Part shown: one piece after another, positions 8,842 to 18,314 of the stretch
How positions within the stretch are numbered: position 1 is the stretch's first letter
Layout: the number at the start of each line of letters is the position of its first letter
Source: Terrabacter sp. Root85
Lineage (GTDB): Bacteria; Actinomycetota; Actinomycetes; Actinomycetales; Dermatophilaceae
Length of the DNA stretch: 64,000 nt
NCBI RefSeq assembly: GCF_001429185.1
Contig: NZ_LMIW01000012.1
Location: 606-64,605 of the forward strand
Direction: 5' to 3'
Position numbers and translations under genes: made by a program
Notes under the pieces: model-generated
The model's input: only the letters and a program-made list of their open reading frames with translations
Database searches by the model: none
Told to the model about the DNA's origin: nothing

Positions 8842-9713
8842 GGTCGAGCCGCCGCGCGGACTCGACCGCCGCCGCGTCACTGGCTGCCCTGCTCGGTTCG
8901 GCGGCGGCCTCGTGGGCGGTCCTGCGTCTCGGCCGAGCGGCGCCCCCTGACCTCCGCCAGCCCTGGGAGCGCACCAACCACGCCGGCGACCCGGTCACCC
9001 TGCTCGAGGGGCCGGCCTGGGTCGGCGGCGCCGTGGCAGGCGCTGTTGCCGGTGCCGCTGCAGCGGCAGTCGCCTCGCGCCTGACCGAGGGAGCGAGCCG
9101 CAGGTCGATGAGCTCCGGCGTCGTCGCCGTCGCCGCAGGTGCCCTCGGGGCGCTCGACGACCTCGCCGGAGGCGCGTCCGACAAGGGTCTCAAGGGCCAC
9201 CTCGGTGCGCTGGCACGGGGCGAGGTCACGACGGGCGCGGTCAAGATCGTGGGTCTCGGCGTCACCGGGCTGGTCGGCGCGGCGCTCTCCGACGCGAGCC
9301 GTCCCTCCCGTCCCGGACTGCTGGCCACCCTCGTCGGCGGGGCCGTGGTCGCCGGTGCCGCCAACGCCGTCAACCTCTTCGACCTGCGCCCCGGACGGGC
9401 GCTCAAGGTCACGGTGGTCGCAGGTCTCCCGCTCGTGGGAGGGGTGCCCGCGGCCGCCGCCGTCGGGTCCTCGCTCGGTGTCGTCCGGGACGACCTCCGC
9501 GCCACCGCCATGCTCGGCGACACGGGTGCCAACGCCGCCGGGGCGCTCGTCGGTCTCGCGCTCGTCGAGCGCACCGGGCTCGTGGGCCGGGTCGTCGCCC
9601 TGACGGGCCTCGCGGCTTTGACGCTCGCCTCGGAGCGCGTCAGCTTCACCCGGGTCATCGAGGCCCACCCCGCCCTGCGCCGGCTCGACGAGTGGGGCCG
9701 GGCCCCCCGATGA
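8838..9713 (+). CDS. Divergent WecA/MraY-like (GT4) membrane protein
   Basis: 291 residues, several hydrophobic Ala/Gly/Val-rich segments. It keeps pieces of the polyprenyl-phosphate HexNAc-1-phosphate transferase motifs: D107-D108 in GALDDLAGG, K119 in DKGLKGHLG, NAVNLFD ending at D182 followed by LRPGRA where MraY has GLDGLA, and GDTG at 227-230. The third Asp of DDxxD, the second Asp of DGLDG and the His-rich loop are absent. It may be a divergent transferase using another nucleotide sugar or a non-catalytic relative. It overlaps both neighbours (GTGA, ATGA) and sits before a MurJ-type flippase, suggesting a shared envelope role. Confidence 0.65.
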   Translation: MRSSRRADSTAAASLAALLGSAAASWAVLRLGRAAPPDLRQPWERTNHAGDPVTLLEGPAWVGGAVAGAVAGAAAAAVASRLTEGASRRSMSSGVVAVAAGALGALDDLAGGASDKGLKGHLGALARGEVTTGAVKIVGLGVTGLVGAALSDASRPSRPGLLATLVGGAVVAGAANAVNLFDLRPGRALKVTVVAGLPLVGGVPAAAAVGSSLGVVRDDLRATAMLGDTGANAAGALVGLALVERTGLVGRVVALTGLAALTLASERVSFTRVIEAHPALRRLDEWGRAPR

Positions 9714-11503
9714 CCGACCGGAGCGCAGGGGGTGGGCCCGTCTCACGGCGCGGGCTGTTCGCCGCCGCAGGCACCATCGCGGTGATCACGCTCGTCGCCC
9801 GGGTCGTCGGCTTCGGACGATGGTTCGTCTTCTCCCACTCCGTCGGTGCGACCTGCGTCGGGAGCGTCTACCAGTCGGTCAACGCGGTCCCCAACGTGCT
9901 CTTCGAGATCGCGGCCGGGGGAGTGCTCGCGGCGGTCGCCGTGCCTCTCGTGGCAGGCGCACTGGCCCGCGGCGACCGGATCGAGGCCGACCACACGGCC
10001 TCCGCGCTGCTGACGTGGGTGCTCGTCGTGCTCGTGCCGCTGGGCCTGGTCGTGGCCCTTGCCGCGGAGCCGATCGCGCGGGGCCTGCTCGGAGCCGGCG
10101 ACACCTGTCCCGGCGGGGTGGGCCTCGGCGCCGACCTGCTGCGGGTCTTCGCGATCCAGATCCCGCTCTACGGCGTCGGCATCGTGCTCGGCGGTGTGCT
10201 CCAGTCTCACCACCGGTTCGTCGCGGCCGCGATCGCCCCGCTCATGTCGAGCCTCGTCGTCATCGCGACCTACGCGGCCTACGCCGCCGTCGCCACCGAC
10301 CCGGCCGCCCCGATCGCGCAGGTCCCCGCGGGCGCGACCACGATCCTGGCCGTGGGCACGACCCTCGGGGTCGTCGCGCTGTCGCTGCCGCTCCTCGTTC
10401 CGGTGCGTCGCGCCGGGGTCCACCTCACGGTGACGACACACTTCCCGCACGGCGTCGCCGCCCGCGTCCGGCGGCTCGCGGTCGCCGGGCTCCTCGCCGT
10501 CGCCGGACAGCAGCTGGCGACGCTCGTCTTCATCCGCCTCGCCAACGACCGCGGCGGCCCCGGGACGCTCAACGTGTACACCTACGTCCAGGCCGTCTCC
10601 CTGCTCCCGTATGCCGTCCTCGCCGTCCCGCTCGCCACCGCGGCCTTCCCGACGCTGGCGGGGAGCGCGCAAGCCGGCGGGCCCGAGCCGGACGCGGGAG
10701 CAGCAGCGCCGGCCCCCGCGCCGGCCTCCGCGCCGGGGTCCGCGGCCGTGGACGTGCTGCGGCGGACGTGGCTCGCCACCCTCCTGGCCGGTCTGCTGGC
10801 CGGGGGTCTGCTCGTGGCCGTCGCCCGACCGGTCGGCGCCTTCTTCGCCCTGCTCGACGCCGGGCGAGCGGACGGCAACGGGGCCGTGGCCCTGTCCGCC
10901 ATCCCCGACGCCCTCGTGCTCGTGGCCCCGGGCATCGTCGGCCTCTGCGCAATCGGGCTGCTGACCCGGGCCTCCTACGTGCGAGGCCGTGCCCGGGTCG
11001 CGGGCGCCATGGTCGCCGTCGCGTGGCTCGCGACGACCGTCGTCCCGCTCGTGGCCCTCGGAGACGCGGCCGGACCCGCGACGACCGTGCGCGCTCTCAC
11101 CCTCGGCACCAGCGTCGGGCTCGTGGCCGGGGCCGTCGCGCTCACGGTCCTCGTCGCGCGGAGCTGGGGCCGCGCGGCCCTGACCGTACCGGCGCGCCCC
11201 GTGGCAGCCGGATTGCTCGGCGCCGCGTCAGCCGCGATCCTCGGCTGGTGGCTCGGCGGCCTCTGGACCGCGGACGGACTCCTCGTCGCCGCCGCGCAGG
11301 GCGTCGCCGTGGCGCTCGCGGCCACCGTGACCCTCGTCGTCGTCGTGCTCCTCGTCGACCGCTCGGTCGTCGCCCGGCTGCGGCGGCCGTCACCGACCGC
11401 CGCGACCTCGCCGACGTCCATGACCGCCCCTTCGTCCGCGCCGATGTCCGCCCCTGCCGGCGAGCAGGACCCGCACCCGGCCGCGCCTCCGGAGACGCGA
11501 TGA
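9710..11503 (+). CDS. MurJ/MviN-family lipid flippase
   Basis: 597 residues with about 13-14 hydrophobic segments. The opening GTIAVITLVARVVGFGRWFVFSHSVG and NAVPNVLFEIAAGGVLAAVAVPLV are hallmarks of the MviN/MurJ branch of MOP exporters, which move lipid-linked sugars such as lipid II across the membrane. A Pro/Ala-rich insert (about residues 325-345) sits in a loop and a ~40-residue Ser/Thr/Pro tail follows the last helix. The ATG at 9710 overlaps the previous stop. Actinobacteria usually carry another MurJ near the origin, so this may be a second flippase for a different glycan, possibly the product of the preceding gene. Confidence 0.85.
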   Translation: MTDRSAGGGPVSRRGLFAAAGTIAVITLVARVVGFGRWFVFSHSVGATCVGSVYQSVNAVPNVLFEIAAGGVLAAVAVPLVAGALARGDRIEADHTASALLTWVLVVLVPLGLVVALAAEPIARGLLGAGDTCPGGVGLGADLLRVFAIQIPLYGVGIVLGGVLQSHHRFVAAAIAPLMSSLVVIATYAAYAAVATDPAAPIAQVPAGATTILAVGTTLGVVALSLPLLVPVRRAGVHLTVTTHFPHGVAARVRRLAVAGLLAVAGQQLATLVFIRLANDRGGPGTLNVYTYVQAVSLLPYAVLAVPLATAAFPTLAGSAQAGGPEPDAGAAAPAPAPASAPGSAAVDVLRRTWLATLLAGLLAGGLLVAVARPVGAFFALLDAGRADGNGAVALSAIPDALVLVAPGIVGLCAIGLLTRASYVRGRARVAGAMVAVAWLATTVVPLVALGDAAGPATTVRALTLGTSVGLVAGAVALTVLVARSWGRAALTVPARPVAAGLLGAASAAILGWWLGGLWTADGLLVAAAQGVAVALAATVTLVVVVLLVDRSVVARLRRPSPTAATSPTSMTAPSSAPMSAPAGEQDPHPAAPPETR

Positions 11504-12645
11504 GGGTGCTCATGGTGCTCGGACACGCGGCCGGTGGCGTGGGTGCGCACGTCGACGCCCTCCTCACGGGACTTCGTGGGCAGGGGCACGACGTTCAGGT
11601 CGTGACGGCGGAGTCGACGGCCCGGGCCTTCGACTGGGCCGACGCCCACCGGCTCTGGCCGGTCCACGGCGGGGTACGTGCACCCCGTGGTCTCGTGGAC
11701 TGGCACCGCATCATGCGCCTGGCGGGCACGGTCGACGTCGTCCACGCGCACGGCCACCAGGCCGCCGTCGTCGCTGCCGTGGCCGTCGCCCGCGCGCGGC
11801 CACGCCCGCGGCTCGTGGTCTCTCTCCACAACGACCTCCCGCCGGTCCAGGGCTCCCCCGTCGCGCGCGCCGCGGCGTCCGCCGCCCGGCGGCTGGTCGC
11901 GTGGTCCCTGCACCGAGCCGACCTCGTGACGGGCGCGAGCGAAGACCTCGTCGAGCTCGCAGACGCCCTCGGTGCCCGGCGCACCGAGCTCGCCCTCGTG
12001 CCCTCCGCCGCGGTCGCCGACCTGCTGGAGCGTCCTGCCGCCCTCGAGCCGACCGAACGCGCCGCCCTGCTGGCCGGAGCCGGCCTGCCGACCGACCGCC
12101 CCGTCGTGCTCACGGTCTCGCGCATCGCGCCCCAGAAGGACCTCCCGACCCTCCTCGCGGCCGCGCGGCGCTCCGACGCCGCCGCCACGTGGGTCGTCGT
12201 CGGCGACGGCGACGATCGGCTCCGTGCCCGTCTCGAGGAGGAGGCGGACGGCATACGGCAGGGGGAGGACGCGAGGGCAAAGGTCCGGTTCGTGGGGGCG
12301 CGCACCGATGTGTCGGAGTGGCTGCGGGCGGCGGACGTATTCGTCCTCACGAGCCGCTGGGAGGCCCGGGCGCTCGTCGTGCAGGAGGCGATGGCGGCTG
12401 GGCTCCCGGTCGTCGTGACCCGTACGGGCGGTCTGCCCGACCTCGTCGGGGACGCGGGTTCTCTTGTCCCCGTGGGGGACCCGGCCGTCGTAGCAGCCGA
12501 GGTGGACCGCCTGCTCACCGACGCCGACGCCAGGCTCCGGGAGGGTGACGCGGGACGAGCCCGGGCGGCCGGATGGCCCACTCCTGACGACGAGACGCGC
12601 CGGTGGGTGGAACGCTACGTCACGGAGACCCGCGGAGTGACGTAG
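11500..12645 (+). CDS. Glycosyltransferase, GT-B fold (family 4-like)
   Basis: 381 residues from ATG 11500, overlapping the flippase stop (ATGA). N-terminal Rossmann domain opens [18 protein letters not shown]; the C-terminal half carries [53 protein letters not shown] and the [16 protein letters not shown] nucleotide-sugar loop of retaining GT4 enzymes. No signal peptide or membrane helix, so it acts on the cytoplasmic face. Tight coupling to the WecA/MraY-like protein and flippase suggests extension of a lipid-linked sugar; the donor and acceptor are unknown. Ends in TAG, overlapping the pyrG promoter hexamer. Confidence 0.87.
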   Translation: MRVLMVLGHAAGGVGAHVDALLTGLRGQGHDVQVVTAESTARAFDWADAHRLWPVHGGVRAPRGLVDWHRIMRLAGTVDVVHAHGHQAAVVAAVAVARARPRPRLVVSLHNDLPPVQGSPVARAAASAARRLVAWSLHRADLVTGASEDLVELADALGARRTELALVPSAAVADLLERPAALEPTERAALLAGAGLPTDRPVVLTVSRIAPQKDLPTLLAAARRSDAAATWVVVGDGDDRLRARLEEEADGIRQGEDARAKVRFVGARTDVSEWLRAADVFVLTSRWEARALVVQEAMAAGLPVVVTRTGGLPDLVGDAGSLVPVGDPAVVAAEVDRLLTDADARLREGDAGRARAAGWPTPDDETRRWVERYVTETRGVT

Positions 12646-12648
12646 ACT
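12643..12648 (+). promoter_or_regulatory. Leaderless-type -10 box for pyrG
   Basis: TAGACT starts with the glycosyltransferase stop and lies 8 bases before the GTG at 12657. There is no ribosome site between, so pyrG mRNA is probably leaderless. Confidence 0.5.
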
Positions 12649-12656
12649 CAAAGCCC

Positions 12657-14429
<1,773 letters not shown>

Positions 14430-14436
14430 GACGCGG

Positions 14437-15114
14437 GTGAGCCTGGACGCGCCGCGGGGCACCGCAGCCGACCTCGTCGAGGAGTGGACCGCCGAGCCGG
14501 TGGTCGAGACGACGACCCCGTTCGAGGGGATCATCTTCGACGTCGTGCGCGAGCGCGTCGACCTCGGCGCCGGGGGTGTCGTGACACGTGACTTCGTCAC
14601 GCACCCCGGCGCCGTCGCCGTGCTCGCCCTGCGTGAGCTCGAGCGTGCCCCGCACGTGCTGCTCATCCGGCAGTACCGCCACGCGAGCGGTGGCCACGTG
14701 TGGGAGCTGCCCGCCGGCCTGCTCGACGTCGACGGCGAGCCGCCGTGGGAGGCCGCCGCGCGTGAGCTCGCCGAGGAGGTCGACCTGACGGCCGACGAGT
14801 GGCACGTCCTCGCCGACGACGTCACGTCTCCCGGAGCCTTCCCGGAGACGGTGCGGATCTTCCTCGCGCGCGGCCTCCACGAGGTCGCCGCCGCCGACGC
14901 CCACCAACGCACTGCGGAGGAGCTCGGGATCCGGCCCCTCTGGGTGTCCCTCGACGATGCCGTCGACGCAGCGCTCGACGGACGCATCAGCAACTCGGCG
15001 ACGCTCGTCGGCCTGCTCTCCGCCGGACTGTCGCGCGGGCGTGGGTGGTCCACGCTGCGGCCGCACGACGCGCCGTGGCCCGCCCGCGAGGCCCAACGCG
15101 CCCAGCGCTCGTGA
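14437..15114 (+). CDS. NUDIX hydrolase, ADP-ribose pyrophosphatase type
   Basis: 225 residues from GTG 14437, eight bases after the pyrG stop. The Nudix box is visible as ELPAGLLDVDGEPPWEAAAR plus ELAEEVDL, and a preceding VLLIRQYRHASGGHVWELPAG segment is typical of ADP-ribose pyrophosphatases. Hydrolyses nucleoside-diphosphate-linked compounds in the cytoplasm; the exact substrate is inferred from Rv1700-type homologues in the same position after pyrG. The stop overlaps the next gene's GTG. Confidence 0.9.
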   Translation: MSLDAPRGTAADLVEEWTAEPVVETTTPFEGIIFDVVRERVDLGAGGVVTRDFVTHPGAVAVLALRELERAPHVLLIRQYRHASGGHVWELPAGLLDVDGEPPWEAAARELAEEVDLTADEWHVLADDVTSPGAFPETVRIFLARGLHEVAAADAHQRTAEELGIRPLWVSLDDAVDAALDGRISNSATLVGLLSAGLSRGRGWSTLRPHDAPWPAREAQRAQRS

Positions 15115-15536
15115 GCGGGGCCTTCGGTACAGGCGTCTCGGGGCCGTGCCCCTGTGGGGGCGGCCCGGAAGACCTGGCGTATGCCGCGTGCTGCGGCCCG
15201 CTCCACGCGGGCGACCGCCCGGCCGGGACCGCAGGCGAGCTGATGCGCTCGCGCTACGCGGCGTTCGCCGTGGGGGACGAGGCGTACCTCCTGCGCACCT
15301 GGCACCCACGGACGCGCCCCGCGCGGGTGGGACTCGACCCGGACACACGGTGGACGGGCCTGACGGTGCTGCGCACGGAGCGCGGCGGGCTCGGTGACGA
15401 CGACGGCGTCGTCGAGTTCGTGGCCCACTGGACGGAACCGTCAGCGGGCGCCACGCGTCGGGGCGAGCTGCACGAGGTGAGCCGCTTCGCCCGCCGGGGC
15501 GGCCGCTGGCTCTACGTCGACGGCGAGCACGGGTGA
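15111..15536 (+). CDS. YchJ/UPF0225 family protein with SEC-C-like Cys motif
   Basis: 141 residues from GTG 15111, overlapping the NUDIX stop (GTGA). The N-terminus has a CPCG motif and a CCGPLHAG motif about 15 residues later, a likely zinc site like the SEC-C motif, then LMRSRYAAFAVGDEAYLLRTW, which is highly typical of the YchJ/UPF0225 family. Function of the family is unknown. Its last 96 bases overlap the 3' end of the convergent DMT transporter gene. Confidence 0.85.
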   Translation: MSGAFGTGVSGPCPCGGGPEDLAYAACCGPLHAGDRPAGTAGELMRSRYAAFAVGDEAYLLRTWHPRTRPARVGLDPDTRWTGLTVLRTERGGLGDDDGVVEFVAHWTEPSAGATRRGELHEVSRFARRGGRWLYVDGEHG

Positions 15537-16442
15537 CGCGTCGGCAGGGACGGCCGGAGCGGGCGCCGTCACGCCGCCGCGGGGGCGGATCACCGCTACG
15601 CCGACACCGGCCAGCAGCGCGAGCCCCCCGGCCAGCTCGAGGGCGTTGGGTCGCTCGTGGAACGCGACCGCGGCCGCGACCATCCCGAAGACCGGGACGA
15701 GCATCGCGAACGGCGTCACCTTCGCCACGGGGTGGCGGCTGAGCAGGGTGTTCCAGATCCCGTAGCCGACGAGCGACGAGAGGTAGGCCGTGTAGGCGGT
15801 CGAGGCCACGGCCTGCCACTGGAGGTGGTGCAGCGCCGCCCCGATGGCCGTCGGCCCTTCGAAGAGGAACGAGAGGGCGAGGGCGGGCAGCGGCACGACG
15901 AGCCCCGACCAGACCGTGACCCCGAGCCCGGCGCCCGGACCCGTGAGGGCCCCCGCCCGGCGGGTCAGCACGTTGCCGACCGCCCACGACACGGCGGCCA
16001 GGACGAGCACGACGAGAGGGAGCAGCGGCGCCGACAGCCCGCGTCCGACCGCGATCGTCAGCAGCCCCGCCCCGCCCAGGGCGACGCCGAGGCGCTGCGC
16101 CGTGGACGGGCGCTCGCGCAGCCAGACCGCCGCGATGACGACGGTGAGCAGCACCTGCGCCTGGAGCACGAGCGAGGCGAGACCCGGCGGCATGCCGAGG
16201 TGCAGCGCGAGGTACATGAGGGCGAACTGGCCGAGGCTCGTGAAGAGCCCGATGAGGGCGAGGTCGCGCCAGGGGAGTCCCGGGCGCCGGACGAGGAAGA
16301 CCGCGGGGACGCAGACGACGACGAAGCGCACCGCGAGAAAGAGGAACGGCGGCACCGAGTCGATGCCGGTGCGGATGGCGACGAAGTTCGTGCCCCAGAT
16401 CAGGGCGACCAGGACGGCGAGGGCGGTGTCACGGCGGCGCAT
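15441..16442 (-). CDS. EamA/DMT superfamily transporter
   Basis: 333 residues from ATG at 16442 on the minus strand; a longer in-frame start at 16466 adds eight non-conserved residues. Ten hydrophobic segments in two EamA repeats are visible, opening DTALAVLVALIWGTNFVAIRTG, with the second repeat starting at LLPLVVLVLAAVSWAVGNVL. Such proteins export small metabolites, often amino acids or purine derivatives. Divergence from a LysR regulator suggests an ArgP/LysE-like export pair, but the substrate is unknown. The hydrophilic ~45-residue C-terminal tail is encoded where the gene overlaps the YchJ-like gene. Confidence 0.85.
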   Translation of the reverse strand: MRRRDTALAVLVALIWGTNFVAIRTGIDSVPPFLFLAVRFVVVCVPAVFLVRRPGLPWRDLALIGLFTSLGQFALMYLALHLGMPPGLASLVLQAQVLLTVVIAAVWLRERPSTAQRLGVALGGAGLLTIAVGRGLSAPLLPLVVLVLAAVSWAVGNVLTRRAGALTGPGAGLGVTVWSGLVVPLPALALSFLFEGPTAIGAALHHLQWQAVASTAYTAYLSSLVGYGIWNTLLSRHPVAKVTPFAMLVPVFGMVAAAVAFHERPNALELAGGLALLAGVGVAVIRPRGGVTAPAPAVPADASPVLAVDVEPAAAPAGEAAHLVQLAPTRGAR

Positions 16443-16515
16443 GTGCCCATCGTGGCGACCGCACACCGTTCACGTCCATCAAACTGTCGTGGCCATGACT
16501 GTGTAGCATCACTGC
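16443..16515. promoter_or_regulatory. Divergent promoter region, DMT transporter / LysR
   Basis: 73 bases separate the divergent starts. On the plus strand TAGCAT (16504-16509) sits 6 bases before the LysR ATG. On the minus strand CACGAT (16449-16454) sits 6 bases before the transporter ATG. Both are leaderless-like. A LysR site would be expected here, but no clear T-N11-A palindrome was identified. Confidence 0.45.
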
Positions 16516-17439
16516 ATGATCGATCCCGTCGCGCTGCGCTCGCTCGTCGCCGTCGAGGCGCACGGCTCCGTCGGCGCCGCCGCTGCCGCGCTCGACTACA
16601 CCCCGAGCGCGGTGTCCCAGCAGATCAAGCGCCTCGAGACCCAGACGGGGGTGCAGCTGCTCGAGCGGCAGGGGCGCGGTGTCCTGCTCACGGAGGCCGG
16701 TCGCACGCTCTCCGACGCTGCGCGGTCCCTGCTCGCGGACATGGAGCGACTCGAGTCCCGGCTCCACAGGGACAGCGGAGAGACGGTCGGGACGGTGCGC
16801 CTCGCGACGTTCGCCACGGCGTACCGGGGGGTCGTCGTGGGCGCTATCGGCCGCCTGCGATCGACCGCGCCGGACGTCGTCCTGCGTCCCGACGAGATCG
16901 ACCCCTGGGACGCCGTCGACGCGGTCGCGGCCGGCACCCACGACCTCGCCCTCGTGCACAACTGGGAGCCGCTGCCGCTCGCCATCCCCGACCACCTCGA
17001 GGTGCGCGACCTCGGCCGGGACCGCGCGGACGTCCTCGTCCACGAGAGCCACCCGCTCGCCGCCCGGCGCAGCATCGGCGTGCGGGACGTGCTCGACGAG
17101 CACTGGGCCAGCGTCGCGCCCGGCTCCATCTGCCACCAGTGGCTCCAGAAGATGTATGCCGACGTGGGTCGGTCCCCTCGGATCGCGCACGTGGCGCTCG
17201 AGTTCGCCACGCACGTCGCCCTCGTCGCGGCGGGGGAGGCCATCGCCCTCGTGCCACGCCTCGGCCGGGGACCGCTCCCCGTGGGCGTCGTCGCTGTCCC
17301 CATCGTCGACCCGATCTCCGAGCGCACCGTGAGCCTCGTCTGGCGGAGCACCATGACGGCAAGCCCCGCGCTGGCCGTAGCCGTGGACTGCCTTGCCGCA
17401 GAAGCCTCCCGGGACCTCCGGCCCCTTTCGGGAGACTGA
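16516..17439 (+). CDS. LysR-family transcriptional regulator
   Basis: 307 residues. The N-terminal winged HTH reads GSVGAAAAALDYTPSAVSQQ then IKRLETQTGVQLLERQGRG, and a periplasmic-binding-like effector domain follows from about residue 90. The opening IDPVALRSLVAVEAHGSV is typical of LysR proteins. It is divergent from the DMT transporter and probably controls it, sensing a small metabolite. A TAGCAT hexamer 6 bases before the ATG and the lack of a ribosome site suggest a leaderless mRNA. It converges on tetR with 22 bases between the genes. Confidence 0.92.
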   Translation: MIDPVALRSLVAVEAHGSVGAAAAALDYTPSAVSQQIKRLETQTGVQLLERQGRGVLLTEAGRTLSDAARSLLADMERLESRLHRDSGETVGTVRLATFATAYRGVVVGAIGRLRSTAPDVVLRPDEIDPWDAVDAVAAGTHDLALVHNWEPLPLAIPDHLEVRDLGRDRADVLVHESHPLAARRSIGVRDVLDEHWASVAPGSICHQWLQKMYADVGRSPRIAHVALEFATHVALVAAGEAIALVPRLGRGPLPVGVVAVPIVDPISERTVSLVWRSTMTASPALAVAVDCLAAEASRDLRPLSGD

Positions 17440-17461
17440 CCGGGGGTGCCTACGCGACGCG

Positions 17462-18202
17462 TCAGCCGGCGGCCTGGAGCCGCAGCCCGGCGAGGATGAG
17501 GTCGAGACCGGCCCGGAACTGCTCGGCGTCGTCGTGTCCGGCGAACTCGTCGACGACGTGGTGGATGAAGGGGAACTCGTCCGCGTCGAGGGCGCGCCAC
17601 TGGGCGGCGTAGCGGGCGAGGTACGCGTCACGGTCGACCTCGCCGGAGAGCACCGCCTCGGGTGGCTGCTGACCCATGTCGGCCGCCGTGCCGACGACGA
17701 AGCCGACGACCGCCGAGACCGCGTGGAAGCTCTCGCGCGGAGTGAGCTCCAGCCGCATGACCTGCTGTCCCAGCCGTTCGTAGAGGCGCAGGCCGTTGGG
17801 CTGAACGCCCGTGTCGCGCATGAAGAAGGCACCGAGCCAGGGCCGCTCGACGATCGCGTCGAAGAGGGCCAGGGCGATGGTTCGGAGGTCGTCGACGGGG
17901 TCGCCGGCCCCGACGTCCTCGATGGCGGCGAGCACGTCGGCCAGGACGTGGTCCGCCGCTCGGTCGAGCAGCTCGTCCTTGCTCGAGACGTACCAGTAGA
18001 TGCTCGCGGCGCCACCGCCGAGACGGGCCGCGAGGGCACGGAACGTCAGGGCCTGCTCGCCACTCGTGTCGAGCAGGGCGACGGCCTCCGTGAGGACGGC
18101 CTCGAGCGAGTGCGAGGCCCGCCGGCGGCCCCGTGCGGGCCGCTCACGCACGGCCCGAGCCTCGCGGGAGGGCCGAGCAACGTGCTGTCGCTGAGGGCTC
18201 AT
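17462..18202 (-). CDS. TetR-family repressor
   Basis: 246 residues. A basic ~30-residue N-terminal extension precedes the HTH, read as ALTFRALAARLGGGAASIYW followed by YVSSKDELLDRAADHVL. The C-terminal ligand domain resembles the TetR_C tetracycline-repressor class. It is divergent from an MFS drug pump and the intervening region holds a nested perfect palindrome, so it most likely represses the pump and itself, releasing on binding a drug-like ligand. The ATG lies 11 bases after a TGGGAT hexamer; the sequence around the start (atgtgcccatc, plus strand) is shared with the DMT transporter start at 16441. Confidence 0.9.
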   Translation of the reverse strand: MSPQRQHVARPSREARAVRERPARGRRRASHSLEAVLTEAVALLDTSGEQALTFRALAARLGGGAASIYWYVSSKDELLDRAADHVLADVLAAIEDVGAGDPVDDLRTIALALFDAIVERPWLGAFFMRDTGVQPNGLRLYERLGQQVMRLELTPRESFHAVSAVVGFVVGTAADMGQQPPEAVLSGEVDRDAYLARYAAQWRALDADEFPFIHHVVDEFAGHDDAEQFRAGLDLILAGLRLQAAG

Positions 18203-18242
18203 GTGCCCATCCCATCACACGATCCCCGGGCGGACTTGCGTT

Positions 18243-18299
18243 CATCGAACACCGTTCTATAACATCGAACCACGTTCGATAGTCGAACGGTGTTCGATG
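18243..18299. promoter_or_regulatory. Nested palindromic operator between tetR and MFS pump
   Basis: Outer arms 18243-18257 (CATCGAACACCGTTC) and 18285-18299 are perfect 15-base inverted repeats. Between them lies a second perfect palindrome, ATCGAACCACGTTCGAT at 18264-18280, with almost the same centre. The half-site ATCGAAC recurs in each. A possible -10, TATAAC (18258-18263), lies inside. This is a strong candidate for cooperative TetR binding that blocks the pump promoter. Confidence 0.75.
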
Positions 18300-18314
18300 A
18301 GAGGAGACGGCACA

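Noticed and set aside
9820-11499. Long in-frame extension ahead of the glycosyltransferase
   Set aside because: It runs through the flippase gene out of frame; the conserved glycosyltransferase start is at 11500.
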